Shown piece after piece: positions 1-8,125 of a stretch of DNA of 64,000 nt. Origin of the DNA: Lutimonas zeaxanthinifaciens (GTDB taxonomy: Bacteria > Bacteroidota > Bacteroidia > Flavobacteriales > Flavobacteriaceae); the NCBI RefSeq assembly GCF_030503675.1, contig NZ_CP129964.1, positions 1,240,001 to 1,304,000 on the forward strand, written 5' to 3'. The notes beneath the pieces were generated by a model. That model had not been told where the DNA came from, did no database searches, and was given only the letters and a program-made list of their open reading frames with translations. Numbering within the stretch: position 1 is the first letter of the stretch; every line of letters starts with the position of its first letter. The position numbers and the translations under genes were made by a program.

Positions 1-2
1 TC

Positions 3-545
3 AAAAAAAATATACAATCCGAGAGGGTATTCTTAAGACCCATGCAACTAGATGATTTTGAAGGAATGGTTAATCTTACAACAGATTCAGCAATGTGGTA
101 CTATTTCACTGCTGACCTGTCGGATGCAGCGATTCTCAAAAAATGGATTGAAAATGCCGTGAATGAACTTCATAGAAAAGAATCTCTTCCTTTTACAATT
201 ATTAGTCCCGAGAATGGCGAAATCATTGGAACCACTCGTATAGGAAATATATCCAGGATCCATAAACGTGTTGAGATCGGATGGACCTGGATAGCTAAAA
301 AATACCAGGGAACTGGGATAAACGGGCACGTAAAAAAGTTATTGTTTGACTACCTTTTTAAAGAAACTGATACACTAAGAATTGAATTTAAGACGGACGT
401 ATTGAATATTCCTGCGAGAAAGGCCATGGAAAAAGCAGGTCTCACAAAAGAAGGAATTCTACGAAGTCATACTTTAATGACAAACAACCGAAGACGTGAT
501 ACGCTGTATTACAGCATTCTGAAAGACGAATGGAAAAAGAAATAA
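3..545 (+). CDS. GNAT N-acetyltransferase, RimJ/RimL type (5' end outside window)
   Basis: Predicted acyl-CoA-dependent N-acetyltransferase. The reading frame stays open to the window's left edge, and the residues before the first Met (position 42) read NIQSERVFLRPMQLDDF, the usual RimJ/RimL N-terminus (S/T-E-R-x-x-L-R-P-x). The true start is therefore upstream of base 1 and the Met at 42 is internal. The acetyl-CoA loop is YQGTGING, about residues 88-95 counted from that Met, and the C-terminal end (ARKAMEKAGLTKEG) matches the family's 'N-x-x-S/A-x-x-x-x-E/K-x-x-G-F/L' pattern. The substrate cannot be deduced. Confidence 0.9.
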   Translation, partial: KKNIQSERVFLRPMQLDDFEGMVNLTTDSAMWYYFTADLSDAAILKKWIENAVNELHRKESLPFTIISPENGEIIGTTRIGNISRIHKRVEIGWTWIAKKYQGTGINGHVKKLLFDYLFKETDTLRIEFKTDVLNIPARKAMEKAGLTKEGILRSHTLMTNNRRRDTLYYSILKDEWKKK

Positions 546-716
546 TCGGACATCATTGATATGATGGGCTCAGCAGGATTCGGATCTTTATCTAAATCCA
601 TTAAGGCTATGAAATTTCCTATCTTCGCTACGCTGAAGTTATAGCTGATTTTATAACAGCAATCCTTTCAAAAAAACGTTGCCCAACACACAAATCAATA
701 TTTTAAAAAATAAATT

Positions 717-1061
717 ATGCCACACTTTGTACTTGATTGCTCTGAAAACATCATAAAGATGAAATCTCCAAAAGAAATTATTCAAAAAGTTTATGACACG
801 GCAGAATCAACTGAACTTTTTGACAAAGGAGATATTAAGGTAAGAATCAATCCTTTTGAATTTTATACTATAGGAAATACCAAAGATGACTTTATACATA
901 TATTTGCGAATATAATGGAAGGGCGGTCTGTTTCTGAAAAAAGGAATCTATCCGAAAAAATCATCTCTGAATTGAAATTAATGTTTCCTGAAGTTCCAAT
1001 TATTTCAATCAATATCAGGGATTTTGAAAAAGCAACTTACTGTAACAGATCCATGGTATAG
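717..1061 (+). CDS. 5-carboxymethyl-2-hydroxymuconate isomerase family (tautomerase superfamily)
   Basis: Small 114-aa protein beginning MPHFVLDCSENI, the characteristic start of 5-carboxymethyl-2-hydroxymuconate delta-isomerase (CHMI, HpaF/HpcD family). After Met removal the N-terminal Pro would be the catalytic base, as in the tautomerase superfamily. The usual length is about 115-126 aa, so it appears full length. In homoprotocatechuate degradation CHMI isomerises the ring-cleavage product, but no other genes of that pathway are nearby. Orphan CHMI-like proteins are common, so the substrate here is unknown. It is preceded by a 170-bp gap with no clear gene. Confidence 0.8.
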   Translation: MPHFVLDCSENIIKMKSPKEIIQKVYDTAESTELFDKGDIKVRINPFEFYTIGNTKDDFIHIFANIMEGRSVSEKRNLSEKIISELKLMFPEVPIISINIRDFEKATYCNRSMV

Positions 1062-1085
1062 ATGACTTCTTAAACAATATTAAAA

Positions 1086-1416
1086 ATGAAAAATATCTTT
1101 TTTGTATGTTTTTTTTAATCACATCCACGATTATTTCGAAGAACGCTCTCAGCGATTTGGAGGGGATGGCAGCATAGATGATAAAACAAAAAACGGTTTA
1201 ATTTGGTTGGCATGGAACAGGAACAATTTTGAGTATTTCAGTTTTTTTATGACTGAATTTGAAGATGTATTGTCAACAAAAAGATATGACTCAGCCTATT
1301 GGCAAAATCGATTTGGACAATTTTATTTGGCGCATAAGGACTACAATAACGCCATTAAACATAACATCCGGCCCTTAATGGATAATGGAGGGGTATTAAT
1401 GCTCTTACTCAATTAA
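1086..1416 (+). pseudogene. degenerate gene remnant with frameshifts (exported/TPR-like fragment)
   Basis: An ATG at 1086 begins a signal-peptide-like stretch (MKNIFFVCFF) that runs into a poly-T tract and stops in frame at 1116. Reading with one fewer T gives an open frame to 1416 that includes a TPR-like segment (FGQFYLAHKDYNNAIKHN). Reading with one extra T gives a better signal peptide followed by NALSDLEGM and then a stop. After 1395 a third frame carries on (INALTQLKQHYCNTG). No single frame gives a normal protein: the only long frame would need a TTG start at 1102. The best explanation is a decayed gene with several indels; a very short orphan gene is the alternative. Confidence 0.45.
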
Positions 1417-1475
1417 AACAACATTATTGCAACACAGGTCAAAGTCTATCGTCATTATGTGAAAAACAGAAAATA

Positions 1476-2681
1476 ATGACTAGAAAACTATTAAGTTCAA
1501 TCTTTACAATGATGTTATTAATTGGATGTCAGACTGACCCAGGGGTTAATATTGAAACAAAGAAAAAAATTGAAACATTTGAGAATCTAACCGTTGGAAC
1601 AAAGCAAAACATAACATCGGCTATTTTAAACGAAGAACGCCCCATAATAATTTCTTTACCAAAAGATTACGAGAACTCTAATGCTGACTACCCCGTTTTG
1701 TATTTAACAGACGGCCTTCAAAATATTTGGCATGCAATAGGAACATTGGAAGTACTTACAAGAACAGGTAGTGCACCACCCATGATTGTTGTTGGTATTG
1801 AAAGTACAAACAGGATGAGAGATTTCACCCTGACTGCAAATGAAAATATAACAGGAAGTGGGGGAGGAAAAAATTTTCTGGCATTTATTGAGAAAGAATT
1901 AATTCCATACATAGAGTCCAATTACAGAACAAATGACTACAGGGTATTGGAAGGACATTCTTTAGGTGGATTATTTACCGCCTCGACTCTAATGGAAAGA
2001 CCTGATCTTTTCAGCAGTTTTATTATTATGAGCCCATCATTATGGTGGAATGGAGAAGAACTTACAGAGAAGGGGAAGGTGTTTTTCAAAGCCAATCCTG
2101 ATCTGAACAAAGTGATGTTTTTTGGTATAGGGACTTATGAATCGTCACCTGATTACGGTATGAGAAAAGAACTGAAAAACTTTTTGGATGTCATTGCCGA
2201 AAATCAACCTGAGAATTTACGTTTCAATCGTAAAGAAATTGATTGGGAAGGGCATATGTCTTCTGTATTGTTATCAAACTATTACGGTTTGAAATATATT
2301 TTTTCGGATATGGCATTTGAAGAAAGCCTTTATGAGAATTATACCGATGAAAAGTTTTTAAAACACGAAAACAATATCATGGATAAATATGGAAAAGCTG
2401 CAAAGCAGTCAGCAGAATCTTACGTTAGTTTAGCATCATCATTAAGGCAACAGGAAAGATATTCGGAAGCAATTACGGTACTCAAAAGGAGTGTGACAGC
2501 TTATTCTTTTGATGTTGGTTTAATGAACTTTTTGGCCAACACGTATGAAAAGAACGATGATGTTGACGCAGCTATCGAAACTCTAAAAAAGGCAATAGCA
2601 ACTTCTAAAGAAAATAATTACAACAGGGAAGAAGAGTTTGAAGATCAAATTAAACGGCTTTTAGGGGAAAAAGGGTCTTGA
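1476..2681 (+). CDS. esterase-D-like alpha/beta hydrolase lipoprotein with C-terminal TPR
   Basis: A 401-aa exported hydrolase of the putative esterase family (PF00756; Fes/esterase D/IroE-like). The N-terminus is a lipoprotein signal ending LLIGC, with Cys18 as lipidation site. The catalytic serine is in GHSLGG (residues 160-165, Ser162), and a plausible catalytic His lies in the WEGHMSS motif. Residues about 310-390 resemble two TPR units (AITVLKRSVTAY, AIETLKKAI), a common Bacteroidota arrangement for this family. It should act in the periplasm or at the cell surface on an ester substrate that cannot be named. Confidence 0.85.
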   Translation: MTRKLLSSIFTMMLLIGCQTDPGVNIETKKKIETFENLTVGTKQNITSAILNEERPIIISLPKDYENSNADYPVLYLTDGLQNIWHAIGTLEVLTRTGSAPPMIVVGIESTNRMRDFTLTANENITGSGGGKNFLAFIEKELIPYIESNYRTNDYRVLEGHSLGGLFTASTLMERPDLFSSFIIMSPSLWWNGEELTEKGKVFFKANPDLNKVMFFGIGTYESSPDYGMRKELKNFLDVIAENQPENLRFNRKEIDWEGHMSSVLLSNYYGLKYIFSDMAFEESLYENYTDEKFLKHENNIMDKYGKAAKQSAESYVSLASSLRQQERYSEAITVLKRSVTAYSFDVGLMNFLANTYEKNDDVDAAIETLKKAIATSKENNYNREEEFEDQIKRLLGEKGS

Positions 2682-2804
2682 AGATGAAAAGATTCCCAAT
2701 CTCTAAGTGAAAAAGTTGAAGTTTTGGCGTAGTGGATGTTATGTAATTCCTTATCTTGTAGTGTATTCAAATGAATGAATTAAGCGCAACAAATAGGAAC
2801 ATGT

Positions 2805-3524
2805 ATGGTACCAAAACCTACCGAACAAAATCCTTTTAAAACAGCAAGCCCGAAATATTGGGTTGGATTAACAATAACGCATCTCCTCATCCTATTGGTT
2901 GTTTTAATAAGCGGATGGGATCTTAGTTGGTGGCAGGGCTGGCTTTATGCAGTGCTGTTGGCGGTAGCAAGTATTGGTCCGCGTATATGGGCAGAGAACA
3001 GGCATCCGGGATTGCTTGAAGAGCGAGGTAAATTTGGTAAAGCTGAAGAGGTCAAAGCATGGGATAAAATACTTTCGCCCTTAATGGCTGTAAGTTTGAC
3101 TTTCCCATTATTTATCGTGGCAGGACTTGATCACCGCTTTGGGTGGTCTCCCGAATTTCCAATCTGGCTCAATATCCTGGGCTTCATTTTAATTGTGATC
3201 GGATACAGCTTTGCCGGATGGGCTTTGATAGAGAACCGTTTCTTCTCAAGCGTAGTCCGGATCCAGACAGACCGTGGGCATAAGGTTTGTGACAGTGGCC
3301 CGTATCGGTTTGTAAGACATCCGGGTTATGCCGGGAACATTCTGGCCCTGCCTGGAATTATGCTGGCTTTGGGCTCGGTTTGGACATTTATTCCAGCGAT
3401 AGCAGCTTTGATCATTACCGTAATAAGGACCATTCTGGAAGATAAAACTTTACAAGAGGAATTGCCGGGATATATGGACTATATCATTCGTGTCCGTTAT
3501 CGACTGATTCCAAAGATCTTTTAA
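2805..3524 (+). CDS. isoprenylcysteine carboxyl methyltransferase (ICMT/PEMT)-like integral membrane methyltransferase
   Basis: A 239-aa protein with about five hydrophobic segments. The SAM-binding signature of the ICMT/phospholipid methyltransferase family is clear: GPYRFVRHPGYAG at 165-177 followed by ED-K-x-L-x-x-E-x-PGYxxYxxRVRYRLIP at 212-236. Bacterial members methylate small lipophilic or thiol substrates and are often unlinked to prenylated proteins. No prenyltransferase for proteins is nearby. ATG at 2805 was chosen over the out-of-frame ATG at 2801. Confidence 0.88.
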   Translation: MVPKPTEQNPFKTASPKYWVGLTITHLLILLVVLISGWDLSWWQGWLYAVLLAVASIGPRIWAENRHPGLLEERGKFGKAEEVKAWDKILSPLMAVSLTFPLFIVAGLDHRFGWSPEFPIWLNILGFILIVIGYSFAGWALIENRFFSSVVRIQTDRGHKVCDSGPYRFVRHPGYAGNILALPGIMLALGSVWTFIPAIAALIITVIRTILEDKTLQEELPGYMDYIIRVRYRLIPKIF

Positions 3525-3626
3525 ATGGAGGCAGTTCATTGATTTTATTTATATTTAGATTTCTGACCAGGTTATTAAACAGTAATAAGGATTTAACCAT
3601 GGAATAGAAATAATCAACACTTATAT

Positions 3627-4154
3627 ATGAAAAAAACTAGCCTAATTGCAGTAAATATTTTAACCTTTTTAATGCTGTCATGTCAAGGTTCAGAAAACCA
3701 ACTGACACAATATCAAAAGAAAGAGATCATTGCTACAGCCTCAGAGGTGGTAAAGAAGGTTTTTGACCATTCCAATAACCTGAATTTTGTGAAGGGGTTG
3801 GATCATTATTCCGGGGCAGCAGATTCCTATTATATCACTGACGGAGTACTTCATTCATTAGATGACCTTAAACAGCAATATCGTGAAATTGGCCCCTCGG
3901 TGGAACGATTGCATAATACCATACAAAGCTGGAATGCACAGGTAATCTCAAAAGATGTAGTGAACTTTGTACTTCCTGTAAATTTAAAACTGAAGTTGAA
4001 AGGAATACCTGAATTTGAAGGCCAACTTGTCTGGACAGCAACCGTACAAAAACAAAAAAATGAATGGACGATTGTACAAAGTCATGAATCCTGGTTAAAC
4101 TGTGCAGAGGTTGCGGAAGCTTTTAGCCCTGCAAATGACAAAGATGATAAATAA
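3627..4154 (+). CDS. NTF2/SnoaL-like lipoprotein
   Basis: A 175-aa protein with a lipoprotein signal (LMLSC, Cys19). The remainder resembles a SnoaL/NTF2-like (DUF4440-type) cone-shaped domain, with the tell-tale pattern YYITDGVLHSLDDLKQQY and a terminal WTIVQSHESW strand. Such domains bind small molecules or act as accessory domains; no catalytic role can be assigned. The decayed monooxygenase gene starts 9 bp downstream. Confidence 0.65.
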   Translation: MKKTSLIAVNILTFLMLSCQGSENQLTQYQKKEIIATASEVVKKVFDHSNNLNFVKGLDHYSGAADSYYITDGVLHSLDDLKQQYREIGPSVERLHNTIQSWNAQVISKDVVNFVLPVNLKLKLKGIPEFEGQLVWTATVQKQKNEWTIVQSHESWLNCAEVAEAFSPANDKDDK

Positions 4155-4163
4155 AACGTTAGT

Positions 4164-4454
4164 ATGATTTTACAGATAATCAAATTGAAATCTAATCTTC
4201 CCTAAGAAGAACTCTTAGGTAAAGCAAGAGAAAGAGAACCTCAGTTTAAGGCCATTCCCGGGCTTATTCAGAAATACTATGTAAAAACCAAGGAGCCCGG
4301 ATTGTACGGTGGGATTTATGTATGGGATTCTCCTGAATCCCTTCAGTCATTTCGAAATTCTGATTTGGCAAAAAGTATTCCAGAGGCCTACGAAATTGTT
4401 GAAGCTCCAAATGTTGAAATTATGGACATTATGTTTCAATTGAGAAATGAGTAA
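4164..4454 (+). pseudogene. YdhR-like putative monooxygenase, disrupted by an in-frame stop codon
   Basis: A continuous 96-codon frame from ATG 4164 to TAA 4452 is interrupted by one TAA at 4203-4205 (codon 14). Reading through, the product begins MILQIIKLKSNLP-stop-EELLGKARE, continues with IPGLIQKYYV and LYGGIYVWDSPESLQSF, and ends with a VEIMDIMFQL strand. This is a whole small ferredoxin-fold protein of the YdhR/antibiotic-biosynthesis-monooxygenase type. No usable start codon follows the stop until well inside the domain, so the gene is probably inactive. Nothing else is damaged, so the mutation is recent or a sequencing error. Confidence 0.75.
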
Positions 4455-4615
4455 ATGACAGATGGTTTTACATAAGAAGTTTGAAGAAAAAACAATCAAA
4501 TGATTGAAAATACGAATCGAGCGTTTGGTCTATCATTTTTATTCAATTGTTGCGGAGTTGAAGGTAACAATATTAAAATTTATTCTAAATCCGGGATGGG
4601 CAAAAAAAGCTGAAT

Positions 4616-6016
4616 ATGGTAAATTTTTTCATACTGGGATACTTGCTGCTTACTCTTGGGATAGGGTTTTGGGCGTCAAGGAGAATCAAAACTTCTGATG
4701 ATTTTTCCCTTGCAGGGAAAAGTTTATCAACTTCGATCGTCGGGGTTACATTATTTGCAACATGGTTTGGCAGTAGTCAAATTATGGGAAATCCAGGTTA
4801 TTTTATTGTCGACGGTTTTTCTTCCTATATCACACTTGTTGTAGCAGGAGGCATTTGTTTATTTCTAGTCGGACAGTTCTATGCCCGTAAACTTTATCGA
4901 ATGGATATCGTTACCATCAATGATTTCTTTAAAATACGCTATAATAAAAAGCTTGAAGTTGCCTCTTCGGTATTGATGGTTTTCGCTTATCCGCACTGGA
5001 TTGCGGCACAATTTGTAGCCTTGGCTTACTTATTCAATATAGTCATTGGCATTCCGTTTAATTACGGAATTTTTCTCGGTGCGGGAATCGTGGTTTTTTA
5101 CACCTATATTGGTGGTATGTGGGCAGTTGCTTATACCGACATGGTTCAGAGTGTCATGATACTTTTGGGTTTATTTATTCTTTTATTTGAGGTATTAAAT
5201 AAAACAGGAGGAATTGTGCCGATATTTGAAGCGCAACCAAGCGAATTTTTTAATATTTTTCCTCATGGGGGACTTGATGAATGGTCCGAGTATATTGCCC
5301 TGCTACTGGCCTTCATAGCCGGTGCAATTCCTGCCCAGGAAATTTATCAGCGTGTCTTTTCAGCCAAGAATGAAAGAACTGCAAGAAACGGCCTTTTTTT
5401 GGGAGCCTTCTTAATGATCCTTATTCCCAGTATTCCTCTTATTATTGGTTTGGGAGGAGTTTATCTGTTCCCTGAATTAAAGAGTAATAGCCAGGATATA
5501 ATTCCCTCGCTCGTAAAAGTGATGACAAGCGTACCTGTACAGGTACTTTTTTACGGGGCCATGATTTCTGCGATATTAAGTACTTCGAGTGGAGCCATGC
5601 TTGCTCCTGCAACCGTAATAGGGGAGAATTTGATTAAACCTTACATCAAAGGTATTTCAGATAAGCGATTACTGTTGTATACCAGACTTAGTGTAATTTT
5701 AGTGGCTGTAATTTCATGTTATTTTGCACTAGACGATTCAGACATAGTAGGATTAGTGGCCGCTTCATTAAGCCTTATTTTAGTTTGTCTTTTTGCTCCT
5801 TTTACCTTTGGCTTATTTTGGAAAAAAGCTTCGGTTACAGGGGCTTGGGCGGCAATCATCATTGGAGGTTTGACCTGGTTCACAGGCTTTCTGTATGAGA
5901 CGAGAATAGATCCAACTATTTATGGAACCGCTGTGAGTTGTTTTAGCATGATTCTTGGCAGTATTTTGTATCCGGATAAAATGCAAACGAATAGAAAATT
6001 CGATGATAAAAAATAA
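4616..6016 (+). CDS. sodium:solute symporter family (SSS) transporter
   Basis: A 466-aa polytopic membrane protein with about 12-13 hydrophobic helices. The SSS hallmarks are an N-terminal helix followed by SDDFSLAGKSL, the TM1 region GVTLFATWFGSSQIMGNPG, and the sodium-site helix with YIGGMWAVAYTDMVQSVMI. It imports a solute with Na+; the family covers sugars, proline, pantothenate, sialic acid and others, and the substrate is not evident. No Shine-Dalgarno sequence is visible. An out-of-frame reading of 4501-4698 overlapping the start is not credible. Confidence 0.93.
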   Translation: MVNFFILGYLLLTLGIGFWASRRIKTSDDFSLAGKSLSTSIVGVTLFATWFGSSQIMGNPGYFIVDGFSSYITLVVAGGICLFLVGQFYARKLYRMDIVTINDFFKIRYNKKLEVASSVLMVFAYPHWIAAQFVALAYLFNIVIGIPFNYGIFLGAGIVVFYTYIGGMWAVAYTDMVQSVMILLGLFILLFEVLNKTGGIVPIFEAQPSEFFNIFPHGGLDEWSEYIALLLAFIAGAIPAQEIYQRVFSAKNERTARNGLFLGAFLMILIPSIPLIIGLGGVYLFPELKSNSQDIIPSLVKVMTSVPVQVLFYGAMISAILSTSSGAMLAPATVIGENLIKPYIKGISDKRLLLYTRLSVILVAVISCYFALDDSDIVGLVAASLSLILVCLFAPFTFGLFWKKASVTGAWAAIIIGGLTWFTGFLYETRIDPTIYGTAVSCFSMILGSILYPDKMQTNRKFDDKK

Positions 6017-6078
6017 GAGAGGCTAATGAGGCCAGATTAGGACATTCCAAACAGTATTGTTTCACCTTGGATTGAATT

Positions 6079-6636
6079 ATGAGAATACCAATAGTTTGTA
6101 CATTACTTCTTTTTTGCTTTTTGGCCAAGGGACAGACCTTTGATACGGAATTCAAGTACCCTGATTCATCAGGCAAAAATGTTATTATTCAAAATAGTCT
6201 ACCGAAAGGAGGTTTAAAATATTCTGACCCTGAAGGTAATGAATACGTGTATGCCGTATTTTGGACTCGAATTACGAATCAAAGTGATTCATCGAAAGAA
6301 ATTGAAATTCAATTTTCTTCAGATAACTATCAGCATATTCGCTCTTTCGATACTCAATTTAAATTAATTTTACCTTCGGATAAAATGACTCTGGACAAAG
6401 AGCCTTCGTTCCTAAACGGATTGTCAGAAATAAAATCAGTTTTAGACAGGAATATCAATGATCAACATGAGGTCAAGCGTGTGATCGAAGCAAATGATTC
6501 ATTTTCATTTTATGTGGTGGCCCTGTTTAACAAAGGAGTTGAGGGAGTGGTTCGGGCCGGTTTTTCATTAAGGGGTAAAGAAATCATATACGCAATTAAC
6601 GGAACCGAAATTCCATGTGGCAGGATTATGAATTAA
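6079..6636 (+). CDS. exported protein of unknown function
   Basis: A 185-aa protein with a clear Sec signal peptide (MRIPIVCTLLLFCFLAKGQ, cleaved after Gly or before Gln) and a soluble, beta-rich remainder that includes YAVFWTRITNQSDSSKEIEIQF. I do not recognise a family. It lies 62 bp after the symporter and 14 bp before the next gene, so the three could be cotranscribed. Confidence 0.75.
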   Translation: MRIPIVCTLLLFCFLAKGQTFDTEFKYPDSSGKNVIIQNSLPKGGLKYSDPEGNEYVYAVFWTRITNQSDSSKEIEIQFSSDNYQHIRSFDTQFKLILPSDKMTLDKEPSFLNGLSEIKSVLDRNINDQHEVKRVIEANDSFSFYVVALFNKGVEGVVRAGFSLRGKEIIYAINGTEIPCGRIMN

Positions 6637-6650
6637 ATTTTATTTGATCA

Positions 6651-7547
6651 ATGAAACTATCAAAGAACAATTATAAAAAAGCAAGGGACTTTATTTTAAC
6701 AAACGCCAGGATGATCGAGAGACGGTTGTTTCAATTTCATTTTGAGAATGATGATCCTGAAGGTGTTTTTCACGCTGTTTATGCTTACCGAAATTCTGAT
6801 GGCGGTTTTGGTCACGGGATGGAACCAGATACTTCATCTCCCGAAAGCCAACCTCTTTTTAGCATTATGGCTTTGGAAACCCTTGACGAAGCAAGCCTTT
6901 TAACCAAAACCAGGATCCTGAATGATTTTATGCCCTATTTTGAAAGTATAACAACTGATAAAGGAGGTATTCCATGGATGTTTCGTCCGCTGGGGGATTA
7001 TCCCTGCGAGGATCATTTTAAAACTGTAAAAGAATGGGCCGCTTTGAGCACAACGGCTCCATTGTTAGGCATTCTTGAAAAACATAATATTGAAATTCCA
7101 TGGATGGAAAAAGCAGAAGAGTTTGTGTGGCAGGAGATTGAACGAATTAAGGAGAAGCATATTTTTTGCCATTTGTGCGTGCCAAGGAGATTGCAGTTTT
7201 TGAGCCACACCAAAAGTAAAAACAAGGCAGAAAAGGCACTAAAGGATCTAAAAAAATGGATCCTGACAGAGGGTGTATTGTGTAACGACAAATCAGATGG
7301 GGGCTGGGGACTTTATGGAAAACCTCATAGTTTGTGTTATGCCCCTGCACCTGAGAGTATTTTAAACCCAATATTTTCTCAGGAGATGATTGATTCAGAC
7401 TTGGATGAATTAATCAAGCGTCAAAAGGAGGATGGCAGATGGGACACCTGGTATGGACTCAGTGAAGGTATGAAACTTGAATGGGCCGGAATACAAACCT
7501 TATGGACCTTGAAAACACTCAAAAATTATAAGAGAATAGAAGATTAG
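6651..7547 (+). CDS. terpenoid-cyclase/prenyltransferase-like alpha-alpha toroid protein
   Basis: A 298-aa cytoplasmic protein with repeats of the QW/GG type found in alpha-alpha barrel proteins: NSDGGFGHGMEPD at 48-60, DGGWGLYGK near 215 and EDGRWDTWYG near 265. These resemble squalene-cyclase or prenyltransferase-beta repeats, but the protein is about half the length of a squalene cyclase and lacks the DxDD motif. An enzymatic role is therefore unproven. It is probably cotranscribed with 6079-6636. Confidence 0.7.
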   Translation: MKLSKNNYKKARDFILTNARMIERRLFQFHFENDDPEGVFHAVYAYRNSDGGFGHGMEPDTSSPESQPLFSIMALETLDEASLLTKTRILNDFMPYFESITTDKGGIPWMFRPLGDYPCEDHFKTVKEWAALSTTAPLLGILEKHNIEIPWMEKAEEFVWQEIERIKEKHIFCHLCVPRRLQFLSHTKSKNKAEKALKDLKKWILTEGVLCNDKSDGGWGLYGKPHSLCYAPAPESILNPIFSQEMIDSDLDELIKRQKEDGRWDTWYGLSEGMKLEWAGIQTLWTLKTLKNYKRIED

Positions 7548-7586
7548 GAAACTTTATGATTTTAGTTTAGATAAAACAAATTAGAA

Positions 7587-7985
7587 ATGATTAGCAGAAA
7601 TATAGTCATGAGAGTTGGGAGGCCAACAGATCATTTAGAAGAAATCACCAAAATGTATACAGAAGGTTTAGGTTTTGAAATTATAGGAGGATTTGATAAT
7701 CACGGTGATTTTAGCGGTAGGATGGTAGGACATCCCAAACACCACTTTCACCTTGAATTTACGACCCATTCCAAAGAAAAAGCAGGTCGGGCACCTACCC
7801 TGGAAAATTTACTCGTATTTTATCTTCCTGATGATGATGAGTACGCAATAGCGATCGAAAGAATTTCCAACTCCGGATTCAAGAAAGTAAAATCTTTCAA
7901 CCCCTATTGGGAAGGTGGGGGTCAAACCTTTGAAGATTTAGACGGTTACAGGGTTGTTCTTTCCAATGCAGAAAGTCCTTTTTAA
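7587..7985 (+). CDS. VOC (glyoxalase/bleomycin-resistance) family protein
   Basis: A 132-aa cytoplasmic protein with two beta-alpha-beta-beta-beta halves typical of the vicinal-oxygen-chelate fold. It has an early MRVGRPTDHLEEITKMYTEGLGF segment (shown in the family as R-x-x-D-L-x-x-x-x-x-F-Y-x-x-x-L-G-F) and a terminal FEDLDGYRVVL strand. The metal-binding residues seem partly replaced, so it may be a binding or resistance protein rather than a glyoxalase. It is the first of five VOC proteins in the window. Confidence 0.82.
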   Translation: MISRNIVMRVGRPTDHLEEITKMYTEGLGFEIIGGFDNHGDFSGRMVGHPKHHFHLEFTTHSKEKAGRAPTLENLLVFYLPDDDEYAIAIERISNSGFKKVKSFNPYWEGGGQTFEDLDGYRVVLSNAESPF

Positions 7986-8125
7986 TAAGGATATTTTGTA
8001 AAATTTCAAGATCCTAAACTACTTTTTAGTAACTTGGTACTGAATCGAAAATCGCCTCAGCTTTAAAATATATCGCATTTAAATCTCAGGCTCAATAGAA
8101 GAAACTTCCTTATCCAATTTTAAAA

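Noticed and set aside
546-644. 33-codon open frame after the first GNAT gene (contains DMMGSAGFGSLSKS)
   Set aside because: It could be the start of a lost small protein, but it is too short and ends without a recognisable domain. Not supported as a gene.
671-690. Possible integron attC-like core near 680 (GCCCAAC, an RYYYAAC match) and similar TTGCAAC words at about 1425 and 32760
   Set aside because: No paired GTTRRRY core, no long imperfect hairpin and no integrase. The words do not recur at regular gene borders.
4504-4698. 64-codon frame upstream of and overlapping the symporter
   Set aside because: It lies in another frame over the symporter's N-terminus, with no protein-like composition. 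The symporter start at 4616 is well supported.
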